Notes: generated from the letters alone by a model not told the origin. A stretch of 64,000 bases of DNA from Mesorhizobium sp. M2D.F.Ca.ET.226.01.1.1 (GCF_004022705.2 NZ_RZOY02000014.1:124001-188000); one strand, 5' to 3'. Counted from the first letter of the stretch, positions 1-8,390 are shown. Made by a program: numbers and translations.

Positions 1-62
1 ACAGATTTGCCACCTGGAAACCCAGAGGCTAGTGCTGTCTCGCTGGTGGACCGCAGCATTCG

Positions 63-251
63 TCACCTTCTGGCCGCGCGCCTCGGCGCCTGCGGCGGCT
101 GGCCGAAGCTTCTCATGAAAGCGCGCCGCATGCGCCCGGCATCGCCGAAGCCGCTTTGCTCCGCGATGCGGTCAAGCGGCGCGTCGCTGGTCTCAACCGC
201 CATGCGCGCGGCTTCCAGGCGCAGGCGATCGACAGCCTTGGCCGGCGCGCA
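63..251 (-). pseudogene. AraC/GlxA-type regulator, C-terminal remnant
   Basis: On the minus strand one frame reads like the last ~60 residues of a GlxA/FtrA-type AraC regulator. It has the second helix-turn-helix (AKAVDRLRLEAARM, then LDRIAEQSGFGDAGRMRRAF) and ends in a basic PPQAPRRAARR tail at a TGA at 63-65. The frame stays open upstream of 251, but the residues there (RCRLCRAAWRRN) no longer resemble the family, and the LysR gene ends at 299. No start codon, DJ-1/PfpI domain or first HTH helix is present, so this is a 5'-truncated relic. The plus-strand open frame over the same bases is its shadow. Confidence 0.72.
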
Positions 252-298
252 GCGCCGATTTCGTCGCCATGCAGCTCGACACAGGCGGCACCTTAGGG

Positions 299-1252
299 TC
301 AGATCTGTCGCCGCTTGGCTAACCGCTTCGGTGAGGCACCGGCATCGCCAGCGCGCCTGATATGGTCGATGAAAGCGCGCAGCTTGGGAAGGACCTGGTG
401 CCGTTCCGGGTAATAGAGAAAAACACCGGGCGTGGTCACCGCGAAACGGCCGAGCAGCGACTGCAGGCGCCCGTCGGCGATCGGCGCTTCGGCGATTGGG
501 CTCGGCACCTGCGCCAGCCCCACACCCTGGATCGCCGCGCCGAGCAGCGACGGATAGTCATGCGCGATCAACGGTCCCGAGACGATCGCCTCTATCGTCT
601 TGTTGCCATCGACGAAGGACCATGGCGCGACCGAACCGTTCGAGCGGCGCAGGCGCAGGCAGGCATGATGGCGCAGATCCTCGATGCGCTCGGGCGCCGC
701 GCGCCGGCGCAAATAATCGGGACTGCCGACGACCGCCATCGGGAAGGACGGTGTCAGGCGCACGGCGACCATGTCGGGCGCGATCAGATCGCCCATGCGG
801 ATGCCGGCATCGAACCCCTCGGCGGCGAGATCGGCCAGCTCGCCGCTGGCGACGATCTCCAGCTCGATCTCGGGATAAGCCTGGCAGAAGGAGGCGATCA
901 TCGGCTCCAGCAGCACCGGCACCACTGCCGGCGGCACTGAAAGGCGCAACAGCCCGGCCGGCCGCTGGCCCATTCCGCGCGCGATCTCGCTCGCGGCGAT
1001 CAATTCCTCGAAGGCCGGTCGGGCGCGGGCGAAAAAGCGCTCGCCAGCTTCGGTCAGTCCGACGCTGCGCGTCGTGCGGATGAAGAGCGCAGCACCGACG
1101 CGCGCCTCGAGCGTTCGTATCGCCTGGCTGATCGCCGACGGCGTGACGGCAAGCTCGGCCGCCGCCTTGCGGAAATTGCGATGCTTGGCGACGCTCAAGA
1201 AGGCCTCGATGCCGTCGAGCGCGCCATGCCTGACTGTGAAGTTCTGCTTCAT
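299..1252 (-). CDS. LysR-family transcriptional regulator
   Basis: This 317-residue protein has the LysR layout. The winged HTH lies at about residues 13-72 (GIEAFLSVAKHRNFRKAAAE, then TPSAISQAIRTLE), followed by a periplasmic-binding-like effector domain at about 95-300. It belongs to the common CrgA/DmlR-like class that often controls an adjacent divergent gene. The ATG at 1250-1252 lies 85 bp from the divergent methyltransferase start, so the shared intergenic segment is probably its operator. No strong Shine-Dalgarno precedes the ATG. The inducer cannot be read from the sequence. Confidence 0.9.
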   Translation of the reverse strand: MKQNFTVRHGALDGIEAFLSVAKHRNFRKAAAELAVTPSAISQAIRTLEARVGAALFIRTTRSVGLTEAGERFFARARPAFEELIAASEIARGMGQRPAGLLRLSVPPAVVPVLLEPMIASFCQAYPEIELEIVASGELADLAAEGFDAGIRMGDLIAPDMVAVRLTPSFPMAVVGSPDYLRRRAAPERIEDLRHHACLRLRRSNGSVAPWSFVDGNKTIEAIVSGPLIAHDYPSLLGAAIQGVGLAQVPSPIAEAPIADGRLQSLLGRFAVTTPGVFLYYPERHQVLPKLRAFIDHIRRAGDAGASPKRLAKRRQI

Positions 1253-1337
1253 GACCCGTCGACATTATCGCGGATAGTCGCCCGCAGAAAGCCGCCATAT
1301 CTCTTGGGCGGGCCTTGAACACCAAAGGGAAGTGACA

Positions 1338-2162
1338 ATGACCGATGAACTCGATCGCGTGCGAGATCACTACCGCGCAACAGGATTGACCGACCGATTG
1401 AAGGCCGCACTAGCGGTCTTTGGACCCGAGGAAGAGCGGCTGAAGCCTGAGCAATTGGCCACGCTCGACCAATTCCACACGCGCGGGCTGGCTGCGACGG
1501 CCGAGCTCGCTAATCTGGCCGTCGTCACGGCCGACATGTCGGTGCTCGACGTTGGATCGGGTGTCGGCGGTCCCGCCCGCTTCCTGGCGGCGACCTATGG
1601 CTGCGAGGTGACCGGCGTCGATCTCAGCGAACCCTTCGTCGAGGCCGCGCGCTACCTGACCGCGCGAACTGGGCAGGACGGCAAGGTGTCGTTCGAAACC
1701 GGCAGCGCTCTGGCGCTGCCTTTCGAAGATGGCCGCTTCGATGCCGCGCTTTTGCAGCATGTGGCGATGAACATCGCCGACCGGCCGCTGCTCTATCGCG
1801 AGATCAGGCGCGTGCTGAAGCCGGGCGGAAAATTCGCGACCTTCGATGTCGTGCTGAACGGCGGCGATCCGCTCTATCCGGTGCCGTGGGCGAAGACACC
1901 GGGCGAAAGCTTCCTTCTGACAGCCGAAGCGACCTGCGAGGCGGTCGAGGCCGCCGGCTTCGCCACGCTCGTGCGCCGCGACGACACGGCTGCCGCCAAA
2001 GCGTGGTTCTCCGAACTCCGCGCCTCCGGCCCGCCTTCGCTCAATCTCGGCGTCGTCATGGGGCAGGGTTTCGCGGAATTCACCACCAATCTCGGGCGCA
2101 ATCTCATGCAAGACCGGTTGGGCATCCTGACCGCGGTGTTCGAAGCCGTTCCGGTCAACTGA
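1338..2162 (+). CDS. Class I SAM-dependent methyltransferase
   Basis: This 274-residue cytoplasmic enzyme has a Rossmann-type methyltransferase fold. Motif I is VLDVGSGVGGPARFLA (about residues 69-84), the acidic end of beta2 is VTGVDLS, and the post-I region is FDAALLQHVAMNI. The arrangement resembles UbiE/sarcosine-type methyltransferases, but the substrate is not evident. I chose the ATG at 1338 over the in-frame GTG at 1332 because AAGGGAAG (1324-1331) sits at the right distance for 1338. The gene is divergent from the LysR gene, its likely regulator. A palindromic intergenic repeat begins right after the stop. Confidence 0.85.
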   Translation: MTDELDRVRDHYRATGLTDRLKAALAVFGPEEERLKPEQLATLDQFHTRGLAATAELANLAVVTADMSVLDVGSGVGGPARFLAATYGCEVTGVDLSEPFVEAARYLTARTGQDGKVSFETGSALALPFEDGRFDAALLQHVAMNIADRPLLYREIRRVLKPGGKFATFDVVLNGGDPLYPVPWAKTPGESFLLTAEATCEAVEAAGFATLVRRDDTAAAKAWFSELRASGPPSLNLGVVMGQGFAEFTTNLGRNLMQDRLGILTAVFEAVPVN

Positions 2163-2230
2163 GCAATTCCAGGAAAGTGTTCAGCGGTTAGGCTCGGCGA
2201 TTTCGCCGTAGCCTTCCGTCCGGAATTGCG
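2163..2230 (+). repeat. Palindromic intergenic element, copy 1
   Basis: The element begins GCAATTCC and ends GGAATTGC, so its ends are inverted copies. Inside is a second hairpin, CGGCG/CGCCG (GGCTCGGCGATTTCGCCGTAGCC). Close relatives are at 4551-4596 (inverted), 5051-5118 and 10311-10358. It begins directly after the methyltransferase stop codon. Confidence 0.8.
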
Positions 2231-2259
2231 AAAACCAACATTGATAGGAGGCGGCGAAG

Positions 2260-2763
2260 ATGTCACCGGCTACGATCCTCAACATCCATCTCGGCTTGGG
2301 CTACGTGCCGTGGCTGCTTTGCTTCGTCGCCTATATCTGGCCGAAGCTGAAGACCTTGGAGCCGATAGAGGCGCAGCGCGCCATCGCTACGCTGCACAGC
2401 TTCCGCTTCTTCGGGCTCGTCTTTCTCATCCCGGGCGTGGTGGGGCCGGACCTGCCCGCCGGCTTTGCCCCTTTTGCCGCCTATGGCGACTTCGCGACTG
2501 GCCTGCTCGCCATGCTGGCGCTGCTCGCCGTGGCGAGGCCTGCGATCTTCTGGCCGCTCGTCGTCGCATTCAATGTCGTAGGCGTGGTCGACCTTGTCGG
2601 CGACTACTATCACGGCGTCATGCTCGACCTTCCCGGTCATGCCGGCCAGTTGGGCGCGACCTACGCGATCCCGGTCCTCTACGTGCCGCTCTTGATGATC
2701 ACGCATGTCGCGGCCTTCTATCTGCTGGCGCGTCGCAGGCTCGGCGAGCCTGCGACAGCCTAA
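2260..2763 (+). CDS. Small integral membrane protein, unknown function
   Basis: This 167-residue protein has four to five likely membrane helices (about 8-27, 48-68, 78-100, 108-128 and 137-158) joined by short loops. The ATG is well supported by AGGAGG at 2246-2251 with 8-nt spacing. I do not recognise a named family. The hydrophobic pattern and YYHG/HVAAF histidines suggest a small DoxX-like or DUF-type membrane protein. Its stop overlaps the stop of the convergent Lrp gene (TAA 2761-2763 against TAG 2762-2760). Confidence 0.75.
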   Translation: MSPATILNIHLGLGYVPWLLCFVAYIWPKLKTLEPIEAQRAIATLHSFRFFGLVFLIPGVVGPDLPAGFAPFAAYGDFATGLLAMLALLAVARPAIFWPLVVAFNVVGVVDLVGDYYHGVMLDLPGHAGQLGATYAIPVLYVPLLMITHVAAFYLLARRRLGEPATA

Positions 2764-3299
2764 TAGACTGGCGTCGCCATATGCTTCGGCGCCGGCCATT
2801 CGCTCGTGATCTCGGGCTGCACCGGACGCTCGAGATAGGTCGACAGCACGACATAGCTGCGCGTCGAGGTGACGCCGGGCGTGTCGTATAGACGGGCGAG
2901 CAGCCCTTCGAGCGCGCGCGTATCCTCGGTGCGCACCTTGAGCAGCATGCAGGTGTCGCCGGCGACCGTATGGATCTCCTCGACCTCCGGATATTTCGAC
3001 ACCGCCATCAGTTCCGGCGTCTTGCCCCAGCCCCTGGTGTCGATGTGTACGAAGGCGAGCAGCGGCTTCTTCACCGCCCTCGGATCGATGATCGCCGATG
3101 TGGCGCGGATGGCGCCGCTACGCTTCAGCCGTTTGACCCGCTCATGCGCCGCCGGCGGCGACAGGCCGACGCGCTCGCCCAGATCGGCATAGCTGATGGT
3201 CGCGTCCTCGACGAGAACGCCTAATATTTTTCGGTCGATCGGGTCGATGTCGCGGGCCGGGTGCTTGTTCCGCTGAATGTCATCTGTTTCTGCGTCCAT
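2760..3299 (-). CDS. Lrp/AsnC-family transcriptional regulator
   Basis: This 179-residue regulator has an N-terminal winged HTH (about residues 18-75: IDPIDRKILGVLVEDATIS, then LSPPAAHERVKRLKRSGAI) and a C-terminal RAM/AsnC ligand-binding domain with TVAGDTCMLLKVRTED. Several upstream ATGs are in frame. I chose 3299 because GGAGAA lies about 8 nt before it and because family members begin shortly before the DPIDRKIL segment. The gene is divergent from the MFS transporter with starts ~50 bp apart, the usual layout in which an Lrp-type protein controls an amino-acid exporter. It probably forms dimers or octamers on the shared promoter. Confidence 0.9.
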   Translation of the reverse strand: MDAETDDIQRNKHPARDIDPIDRKILGVLVEDATISYADLGERVGLSPPAAHERVKRLKRSGAIRATSAIIDPRAVKKPLLAFVHIDTRGWGKTPELMAVSKYPEVEEIHTVAGDTCMLLKVRTEDTRALEGLLARLYDTPGVTSTRSYVVLSTYLERPVQPEITSEWPAPKHMATPVY

Positions 3300-3347
3300 A
3301 TGGAAATTCTCCATTGATGCGGAATTTAATTCGGCCATTATGATGAT

Positions 3348-4532
3348 ATGTCGAACAGCAATCAATCAGCAACTATGACCGCGGCGCCCCGCCCGCCGAT
3401 CCCGGCCGCCGCCTATCTGCTGACGGGCTGCATTGCCGTCATCGGCTCCAACTCGCTGGTTCTGGGACCGATCGCGCCGGCCGTCGCGGCATCGTTCGGG
3501 GCCAGCGTGCCGGCGGTGATGACGGCCGCCGCCGCCTTCGGCCTCGGCACGTCGGCCAGCGCGCTCTTCCTTGCCCGCTACATCGACCGCATCGGCGCGC
3601 GCCGCATGCTGCAGGGCGCCTTGCTGTTGCTGGCCTTGGCCCTTGTCGCCAGCGCCTTGGCGCCGACGGTGACGGCGCTGGTTGCCGCTCAGCTCGTTGC
3701 CGGCATCGCCGCTGGCATCGCCATGCCGGCGATCTATGCCAGCTCGGCCGCGATCGCGCCGCCCGGCCGCGAGAGCGGCACCATCGGTGTCGTGCTGACG
3801 GGCTGGACGCTGTCCATGGTCGCCGGCGTCTCGCTGTCCGCGGTGCTCGCCGATCTCGTCCATTGGCGCGCCGTCTTCGCCGCCGTGGCGCTTCTCTCGG
3901 GAATTGCCGTGGCCAGCCTGGCGGTGAGCTCGCTGCACGAGACCAGGAAAAGCGGTCCTGCGCCGTCGCCGCTCGGTGCGCTCGCCGTTCCCGGTATCCT
4001 GCCGCTGCTCATTGCCTGCGGCGCATTCATGACCGCCTTCTATGGCGTCTACGGCTATCTCGGCGATCATCTCCATGAAGCCCTCGGCGAGCCGGTCAGC
4101 GCCAACGGCCTGGCGGCCGTCGCCTACGGCCTTGGCTTCGGCGCGGCCGCACTGCTCGACGGCGTCATCGACCGCCTCGGCGCCCGCCGTGTCATGCCCT
4201 TCGCCTATCTGCTGGTCGCCGCCGTCTATGTCGCGATTGCTCTGGCCAGTACTGCCTTCGGCCTGCTGATCGTGACCATCGCCGTGTGGGGCCTCGCAAA
4301 CCATTTCGGGCTGAACGTGCTGGTCATGCGCCTGACCGCGCTCGACCCGTCGCGTCGCGGCACCATTATGGGCCTGAACAGCGCGGTCACCTATCTGGCC
4401 GTCACCGTCGGCACCGCCGGCTTTGGCCCGCTCTACACGAACCTCGGCTTCGCCAACTGCGCGCTGATCGCGGCCGGACTGATGCTGGTGGCGGCATCGG
4501 CCGCGGCGTGGCGATCAGTCGGCCCTCAGTAA
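3348..4532 (+). CDS. MFS transporter (DHA1-type efflux)
   Basis: This 394-residue inner-membrane protein has twelve predicted helices. The loop between helices 2 and 3 carries a variant of the MFS signature (ARYIDRIGARRM), and the second half repeats it (GVIDRLGARRVM). Size and pattern fit the DHA1/AraJ-YdhP drug and metabolite efflux group. The start at 3348 has no clear Shine-Dalgarno; an alternative ATG lies at 3375. The gene is divergent from the Lrp regulator, which suggests regulated export of an amino acid or analogue. The substrate is an inference. Confidence 0.88.
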   Translation: MSNSNQSATMTAAPRPPIPAAAYLLTGCIAVIGSNSLVLGPIAPAVAASFGASVPAVMTAAAAFGLGTSASALFLARYIDRIGARRMLQGALLLLALALVASALAPTVTALVAAQLVAGIAAGIAMPAIYASSAAIAPPGRESGTIGVVLTGWTLSMVAGVSLSAVLADLVHWRAVFAAVALLSGIAVASLAVSSLHETRKSGPAPSPLGALAVPGILPLLIACGAFMTAFYGVYGYLGDHLHEALGEPVSANGLAAVAYGLGFGAAALLDGVIDRLGARRVMPFAYLLVAAVYVAIALASTAFGLLIVTIAVWGLANHFGLNVLVMRLTALDPSRRGTIMGLNSAVTYLAVTVGTAGFGPLYTNLGFANCALIAAGLMLVAASAAAWRSVGPQ

Positions 4533-4550
4533 AAGGTCTGCCTCACTCCT

Positions 4551-4596
4551 CGCTTACGGACGGAAAACCGTTTCGCAGTTTCCTTGGAATTGCTCT
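4551..4596 (-). repeat. Palindromic intergenic element, inverted copy
   Basis: Read on the minus strand this matches the element at 2163: GCAATTCCAAGGAAACTG, then CGAAACGGTTTTCCGTCCG. It lies between the MFS and GNAT genes and lacks the internal CGGCG hairpin seen at 2163 and 5051. Confidence 0.7.
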
Positions 4597-4627
4597 AAGG
4601 CTGGCTTGCGAACCGGAGTCGCAGCCG

Positions 4628-5050
4628 ATGAAGACGAGCCTCGAGATCACCGCCGAGCCCTTGCCGCAGGACCTCGCTTTCTTGAGCGGCAGCCTAACCG
4701 CCTTCAACGATGCCGATGTCGGCGCCTCAGGCCGAAAGCCGCTGGCGGTTTTCGCGCGCGACGAGCATGCCGTCATCGTTGCCGGCATTTCCGGCTACAC
4801 CGCCTGGGGCTGGCTCTACGTGCAGTGGCTGTGGGTCGATGAAAGGCTGCGCGGAAATGGCGTCGCTGCCGGCATGCTCGATGCCGCCGAGCAAGAAGCC
4901 ATCGCGCGCGGCTGCCACGGTGCCTGGATCGACACCTTCAATCCGATTGCCGAAAAGGTCTACCAGCGCCAAGGCTACAAGCCGTTCGGCGAATTGCCGG
5001 ATTTCCCGATCGGTCGCCGCCGCGTCTTCCTGCAGAAGAAGCTGCCTTAA
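4628..5050 (+). CDS. GNAT-family N-acetyltransferase
   Basis: This 140-residue protein has the GNAT fold. The central strand and acetyl-CoA loop are LWVDERLRGNGVAAGMLDAA (motif A, R-x-x-G-x-A type). They are followed by ARGCHGAWIDTFNPIAEKVY and the C-terminal YQRQGYKPFGEL, typical of small-molecule or aminoglycoside-type acetyltransferases. The frame is open far upstream inside the MFS gene, but the ATG at 4628 begins the recognisable domain and lies just after the intergenic repeat. The acceptor substrate is unknown. A second copy of the repeat follows its stop. Confidence 0.85.
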   Translation: MKTSLEITAEPLPQDLAFLSGSLTAFNDADVGASGRKPLAVFARDEHAVIVAGISGYTAWGWLYVQWLWVDERLRGNGVAAGMLDAAEQEAIARGCHGAWIDTFNPIAEKVYQRQGYKPFGELPDFPIGRRRVFLQKKLP

Positions 5051-5118
5051 AGCAATTCCAGGAAAACTGTGGAGCGGTTAGGCTCGGCGTCTTCGCCGTA
5101 GCCTTCCGTCCGGACGCG
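5051..5118 (+). repeat. Palindromic intergenic element, copy 3
   Basis: This is nearly the same as the copy at 2163: AGCAATTCCAGGAAAACTG, the GGCTCGGCG/CGCCGTAGCC hairpin and TTCCGTCCGGA. The terminal inverted half has decayed to CGGACGCGCC. It lies between the convergent GNAT and anmK genes, where its hairpins could act as a bidirectional transcription stop. Confidence 0.8.
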
Positions 5119-5128
5119 CCAAAACAAA

Positions 5129-6244
5129 CTACCCTGCGAGCCTTCCGCCGCGCATCGGCTCGGGCGCGCCGGTAGTGCTGGGAAAGCTGATCGGCAGGCC
5201 TCGCAGCACGCGCACGGCGAGGAAAGCAAAGCATTCCGCTTCCACCGCGTCGCCCTTCCATCCGAGCGTTTCGGCCAGCACCACCTCGACGCCGGCGCGG
5301 CTTTCGAGCATCGCCATCATCGTCGGATTGTGGCGCCCACCGCCGCTCACCGCCAGCCGCTTCGGGCGGCGCGGCAGGAGGTCGAGCGCCTTGCCAACGG
5401 CGGAGATGGTGAAGGCCGTCAGCATCGCGGCGCCATCCTCCGCGCTGAGTCCCTCGGCCATCGACGCGGTGAAGTCGAAGCGGTCGAGCGACTTTGGATA
5501 GGGTTTCGTCAGATAAGGATGCAGGAGCAACCGCGCGAGCCTTTCCTCGTCGACCGTGCCGGCGGCAGCCAGCCTGCCGTCGCGGTCCATCTCGCCGAGG
5601 CCTTTCGCCTTGATGAAATCATTGACCGGTGCATTGGCCGGCCCGGTGTCGAAGGCGACAATGTTGTCCTTGCCGTCCCACCAGGTAATGTTGCCGACGC
5701 CGCCGAGATTGAGCACGGCGGTATCGCCGCTGGCGTCGGCCTCCTTCAGCAGCGCCGCATGATAGGCGGCGGCCAGAGGCGCGCCTTGCCCGCCGGCGGC
5801 GACATCGGCCGAACGGAAGTCGTAGGCGACCTTGGTGCCGAGCAGCGAAGCCATCAGCTCGCCGTCGCCGAGCTGGCGCGTGCGGCCGATCCGTCCCGGC
5901 TGCGGCGCGCGATGCAGCACGGTCTGGCCGTGAAATCCGACGACGCCGATATCGGCCATGCTCATGCCCTGGCTCTCGACTAGGTCCTTGACCGCGGCCG
6001 ATTGCGCGCGCGTGAGCGCCTCCTCGGCTTCGCGAAAAATCGCCGGTTCCGGCCCCTCGAAATTCCAGGCGCGCGCCTGGCGTAGCGTCTCTTCGAGCAA
6101 CGTGCGGATCGATTGCGGGTAGGGGGCCAGCCTGTAGGTGCCGGTGTCGGCGATGTGCTCGCCGTCGGTCTTGATCAGCGCCACGTCGATGTTGCCGTCA
6201 AGCACCGTGCCGGTCATCAGGCCAACGGCCCAGATTGGTTCCAT
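5129..6244 (-). CDS. anmK: Anhydro-N-acetylmuramic acid kinase
   Basis: This 371-residue sugar kinase phosphorylates and opens 1,6-anhydro-MurNAc, giving MurNAc-6-phosphate during peptidoglycan recycling in the cytoplasm. Family marks are the N-terminal phosphate loop GLMTGTVLDGNIDVAL (about 8-23), GFHGQTVLHRAPQPG, the DFRSADVAAGGQGAPL segment with the expected catalytic Asp, NLGGVGNITWW and FDTGPANAPVNDFI. Length is normal. MurQ and other recycling genes are not next to it, so it stands alone here. The variant TVLDGN in place of TSLDGI in the first loop is notable but probably neutral. Confidence 0.93.
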   Translation of the reverse strand: MEPIWAVGLMTGTVLDGNIDVALIKTDGEHIADTGTYRLAPYPQSIRTLLEETLRQARAWNFEGPEPAIFREAEEALTRAQSAAVKDLVESQGMSMADIGVVGFHGQTVLHRAPQPGRIGRTRQLGDGELMASLLGTKVAYDFRSADVAAGGQGAPLAAAYHAALLKEADASGDTAVLNLGGVGNITWWDGKDNIVAFDTGPANAPVNDFIKAKGLGEMDRDGRLAAAGTVDEERLARLLLHPYLTKPYPKSLDRFDFTASMAEGLSAEDGAAMLTAFTISAVGKALDLLPRRPKRLAVSGGGRHNPTMMAMLESRAGVEVVLAETLGWKGDAVEAECFAFLAVRVLRGLPISFPSTTGAPEPMRGGRLAG

Positions 6245-6431
6245 GGTCTTTCCCCGAATCGTCCTTCACTCACGTGTCGGACGGATCGGTCCGGCAGGCA
6301 AGTCTTTCGCCGCGCCCGTCCAGGCGGCCTTTTGCGCCAAATGGCCAAAATCGAGCATCCACGTTCTTGCCTCTTGCCGCGGAAGGCGCGAGCCTGGGCG
6401 ACCGACATCGGGCTATCTCAGGAGGAAATCC

Positions 6432-7115
6432 ATGGCAGCCAATGTTGCAGTGATCGCGGGCGCCGGCTCCGGGCTCAGCGCCTCGCTGGCGCGGCTTCTC
6501 GCCAAGGAAGGCTTGCGCGTCGTCCTTGCCGCCCGCAACGTCGACAAACTGGCCGCGCTGGTCAAGGAAACCGGCGCGCATGCGGTGGAAACCGACGTCT
6601 CGGACGTCGCTTCCGTCGAGCGGCTGTTCGAGGCGGCCGACAAGGCCGGCCCCCTGGAAATCGCCGTCTTCAACGCCAGCGGCCGCACGCGGGGCCCGAT
6701 CGCCGAGCTCGATCCCGAAGCTGTCAAGCAAGCCCTGCTTGTCGGCGCCTATGGCGGCTTCCTGGTCGGCCAGCAGGCGGCGCGTCGGCTTCTTGCGCGC
6801 GGCTCCGGCTCGATCCTGTTCACCGGCGCAACCGCAAGCCTCAAGGGCTTCTCCGGCTCGGCCGGTTTCGCCATGCCGAAATTCGGCCTGCGGGGGCTGG
6901 CGCAATCGATGGCGCGCGAGCTCGGGCCGAAGAACATCCACGTCGCGCATTTCATCATCGACGGCCAGATCGCGTCGCCCGCGAGGACGCCCGAGCGGCC
7001 GGACAGCCATCTGTCGCCCGATGCGGTCGCCGAGACCTATCTCGCTGTCCATCGCCAGCATCGCAGCGCCTGGAGTTTCGAGGTCGAGCTGAGGCCCTGG
7101 GTCGAGACGTTCTGA
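6432..7115 (+). CDS. SDR-family protein with catalytic Tyr replaced by Phe
   Basis: This 227-residue Rossmann protein begins MAANVAVIAGAGSGLSASLA; GGAGG at 6421-6425 supports the ATG at 6432. The coenzyme loop is GAGSGLS (a variant of TGxxxGxG), and NAS replaces NNAG. At the active site the usual Y-x-x-x-K reads F-A-M-P-K (Phe146, Lys150). The expected catalytic serine region is FTGATAS. The tyrosine that acts as the acid/base is therefore missing. The rest of the fold, including the LAQSMARELGPKNIHVAH helix and strand, is intact. It may be a divergent reductase or a non-catalytic SDR. It stands alone, with no operon partner. Confidence 0.85.
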   Translation: MAANVAVIAGAGSGLSASLARLLAKEGLRVVLAARNVDKLAALVKETGAHAVETDVSDVASVERLFEAADKAGPLEIAVFNASGRTRGPIAELDPEAVKQALLVGAYGGFLVGQQAARRLLARGSGSILFTGATASLKGFSGSAGFAMPKFGLRGLAQSMARELGPKNIHVAHFIIDGQIASPARTPERPDSHLSPDAVAETYLAVHRQHRSAWSFEVELRPWVETF

Positions 7116-7515
7116 CGCTCCAGGAGGCTCGAGGCCTGCCGACCGTGCCTTGTCTGCGGGGCAACAGCGGTCGACCTGGCGCGCCGCGCAGCGTGCCACC
7201 TAAAGCCTGTCTCCCGAAAGTGGGAACCGGTTTCGGGACAAAGACATGCGTAAAATCAAAAACCTAAACCGCATGGAGCGTATCTGAAAGATCGGACGCG
7301 CTTTAGGCGTATGCCGCTTCGCCTCTCACCCGGTCGAAACCGGTCTCCGGCGGCCGATGTGCTCCAAGTCATAAAATCTTTGAGAGAATATTTTCCGCCT
7401 CCCGTCCGAGAGGAAATGCGCTTCTTTGCCCGAGCGGGCAGCATTGGTGATGCTTGATATCAAGGCTTCGCATTCCGCCAGGCCGAAATGATTTCAAGAT
7501 TGCAAGGAACGCATC
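7116..7515. other. 400-bp intergenic region upstream of metQ
   Basis: Bases 7202-7306 are a repeat element, listed separately. Between it and metQ is an AT-richer stretch (about 7365-7400) and a perfect 12-bp palindrome CTTGATATCAAG at 7453-7464, about 50 bp before the metQ ATG, which could be an operator. I looked for the SAM-II riboswitch pattern often found before methionine genes in alphaproteobacteria and did not find it. No further gene is supported here. Confidence 0.5.
7202..7306 (+). repeat. Intergenic repeat with CCCGAAAGTGGGAACCGGTTTCGGGA core
   Basis: The segment holds a hairpin-forming core, TCCCGAAAGTGGGAACCGG followed by TTTCGGGACAAAGACATGCG, then AACCTAAACCGCATGGAGCG, and ends ATCGGACGCGCTTTAG. 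From memory, this closely follows a dispersed element common between genes in Mesorhizobium genomes. Only one copy is in the window, so the call rests on that knowledge and not on internal repetition. Confidence 0.6.
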
Positions 7516-8367
7516 ATGTCAAAACGCGGCAACGCCTCAAATTCTCTCGTTACGTCAATCACCAGGCGCGCCGGACTTGCCGCGCTTTTGGCCACGACAT
7601 TTGCGGTGGTCGGCCTCGCCGGACCGTCGCCGTCCTTCGCCGATGACAAGAAGGCGATCAAGGTCGGCATCATCAGCGGCGAGGATGAGGATGTCTGGCG
7701 CGTTGTCACTGCCGAGGCGGCCAAGAAAGGACTGACGATCGAGACCGTCGTCTTCAACGATTACACCCAGCCCAACGAGGCGCTGGAGCGCGGCGAGATC
7801 GACGCCAACGCCTTCCAGCACAAGCCCTATCTCGACAACCAGATCAAGACGCAAGGCTATCATATCGTGCCGGTCGGCTATACCGGCGTCTGGCCGATCG
7901 GGCTCTATTCGAAGAAGCATGCCAAGGTCGCCGAGCTGCCCGTGGGCGCCCTCATCGGCCTGCCCAACGATCCCTCCAACGAGGGCCGCGCGCTGCATGT
8001 GCTGGAGCATGAAGGTCTGATCAAGCTCAAGGACGGCACCGGCATCCTGGCGACGACCGCCGACATTGCCGACAATCCGAAGAAGCTCGAGATCAAGGAA
8101 CTCGACGCCGGCATTGTCGGCCGTTCGGTCGACGATCTCGATGCTGCCGTCGTCAACACCGACTGGGCGCTGAAGAGCGGCCTCGGCCCTGAAAACCGCA
8201 TTGCGCAGGAGCCGGTGGCCGACAATCCCTACCGCAACTTCATCGCGGTGAAGGCCGGCAGCGAGAACGAGCCCTGGGTGAAGACGCTGGTCGCGTCCTA
8301 CCAGAACGAGAAGGTCAAGGCCGAGTTCGACAAGGTCTACAAGGGCACCGGGATCAGCGCCTACTGA
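7516..8367 (+). CDS. metQ: Methionine ABC transporter substrate-binding protein
   Basis: This 283-residue periplasmic protein is of the NlpA/MetQ family and binds methionine for the MetN-MetI importer. A hydrophobic signal segment (about 18-40) ends at PSFA-DDKK. Unlike Escherichia coli MetQ there is no lipobox cysteine, so the protein is predicted to be soluble and not a lipoprotein. Typical family segments are KVGIISGEDEDVWRVV, NDYTQPNEALERGEIDANAF, LPNDPSNEGRALHVLE and NPYRNFIAVKAG. AAGGAACG before the ATG is a fair ribosome site. The metN and metI genes follow in the same direction. Confidence 0.93.
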   Translation: MSKRGNASNSLVTSITRRAGLAALLATTFAVVGLAGPSPSFADDKKAIKVGIISGEDEDVWRVVTAEAAKKGLTIETVVFNDYTQPNEALERGEIDANAFQHKPYLDNQIKTQGYHIVPVGYTGVWPIGLYSKKHAKVAELPVGALIGLPNDPSNEGRALHVLEHEGLIKLKDGTGILATTADIADNPKKLEIKELDAGIVGRSVDDLDAAVVNTDWALKSGLGPENRIAQEPVADNPYRNFIAVKAGSENEPWVKTLVASYQNEKVKAEFDKVYKGTGISAY

Positions 8368-8390
8368 TGGGCGCTTGGCTGTCGGAAGTT

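Noticed and set aside
7..360. A 117-codon plus-strand open frame at the window start
   Set aside because: It is the shadow of the AraC remnant on the minus strand and overlaps the 3' end of the LysR gene.
7307..7515. Possible SAM riboswitch in the metQ leader
   Set aside because: The expected SAM-II pseudoknot elements (including the GCUAAA-type end) were not found; only a short palindrome and weak hairpins are present.
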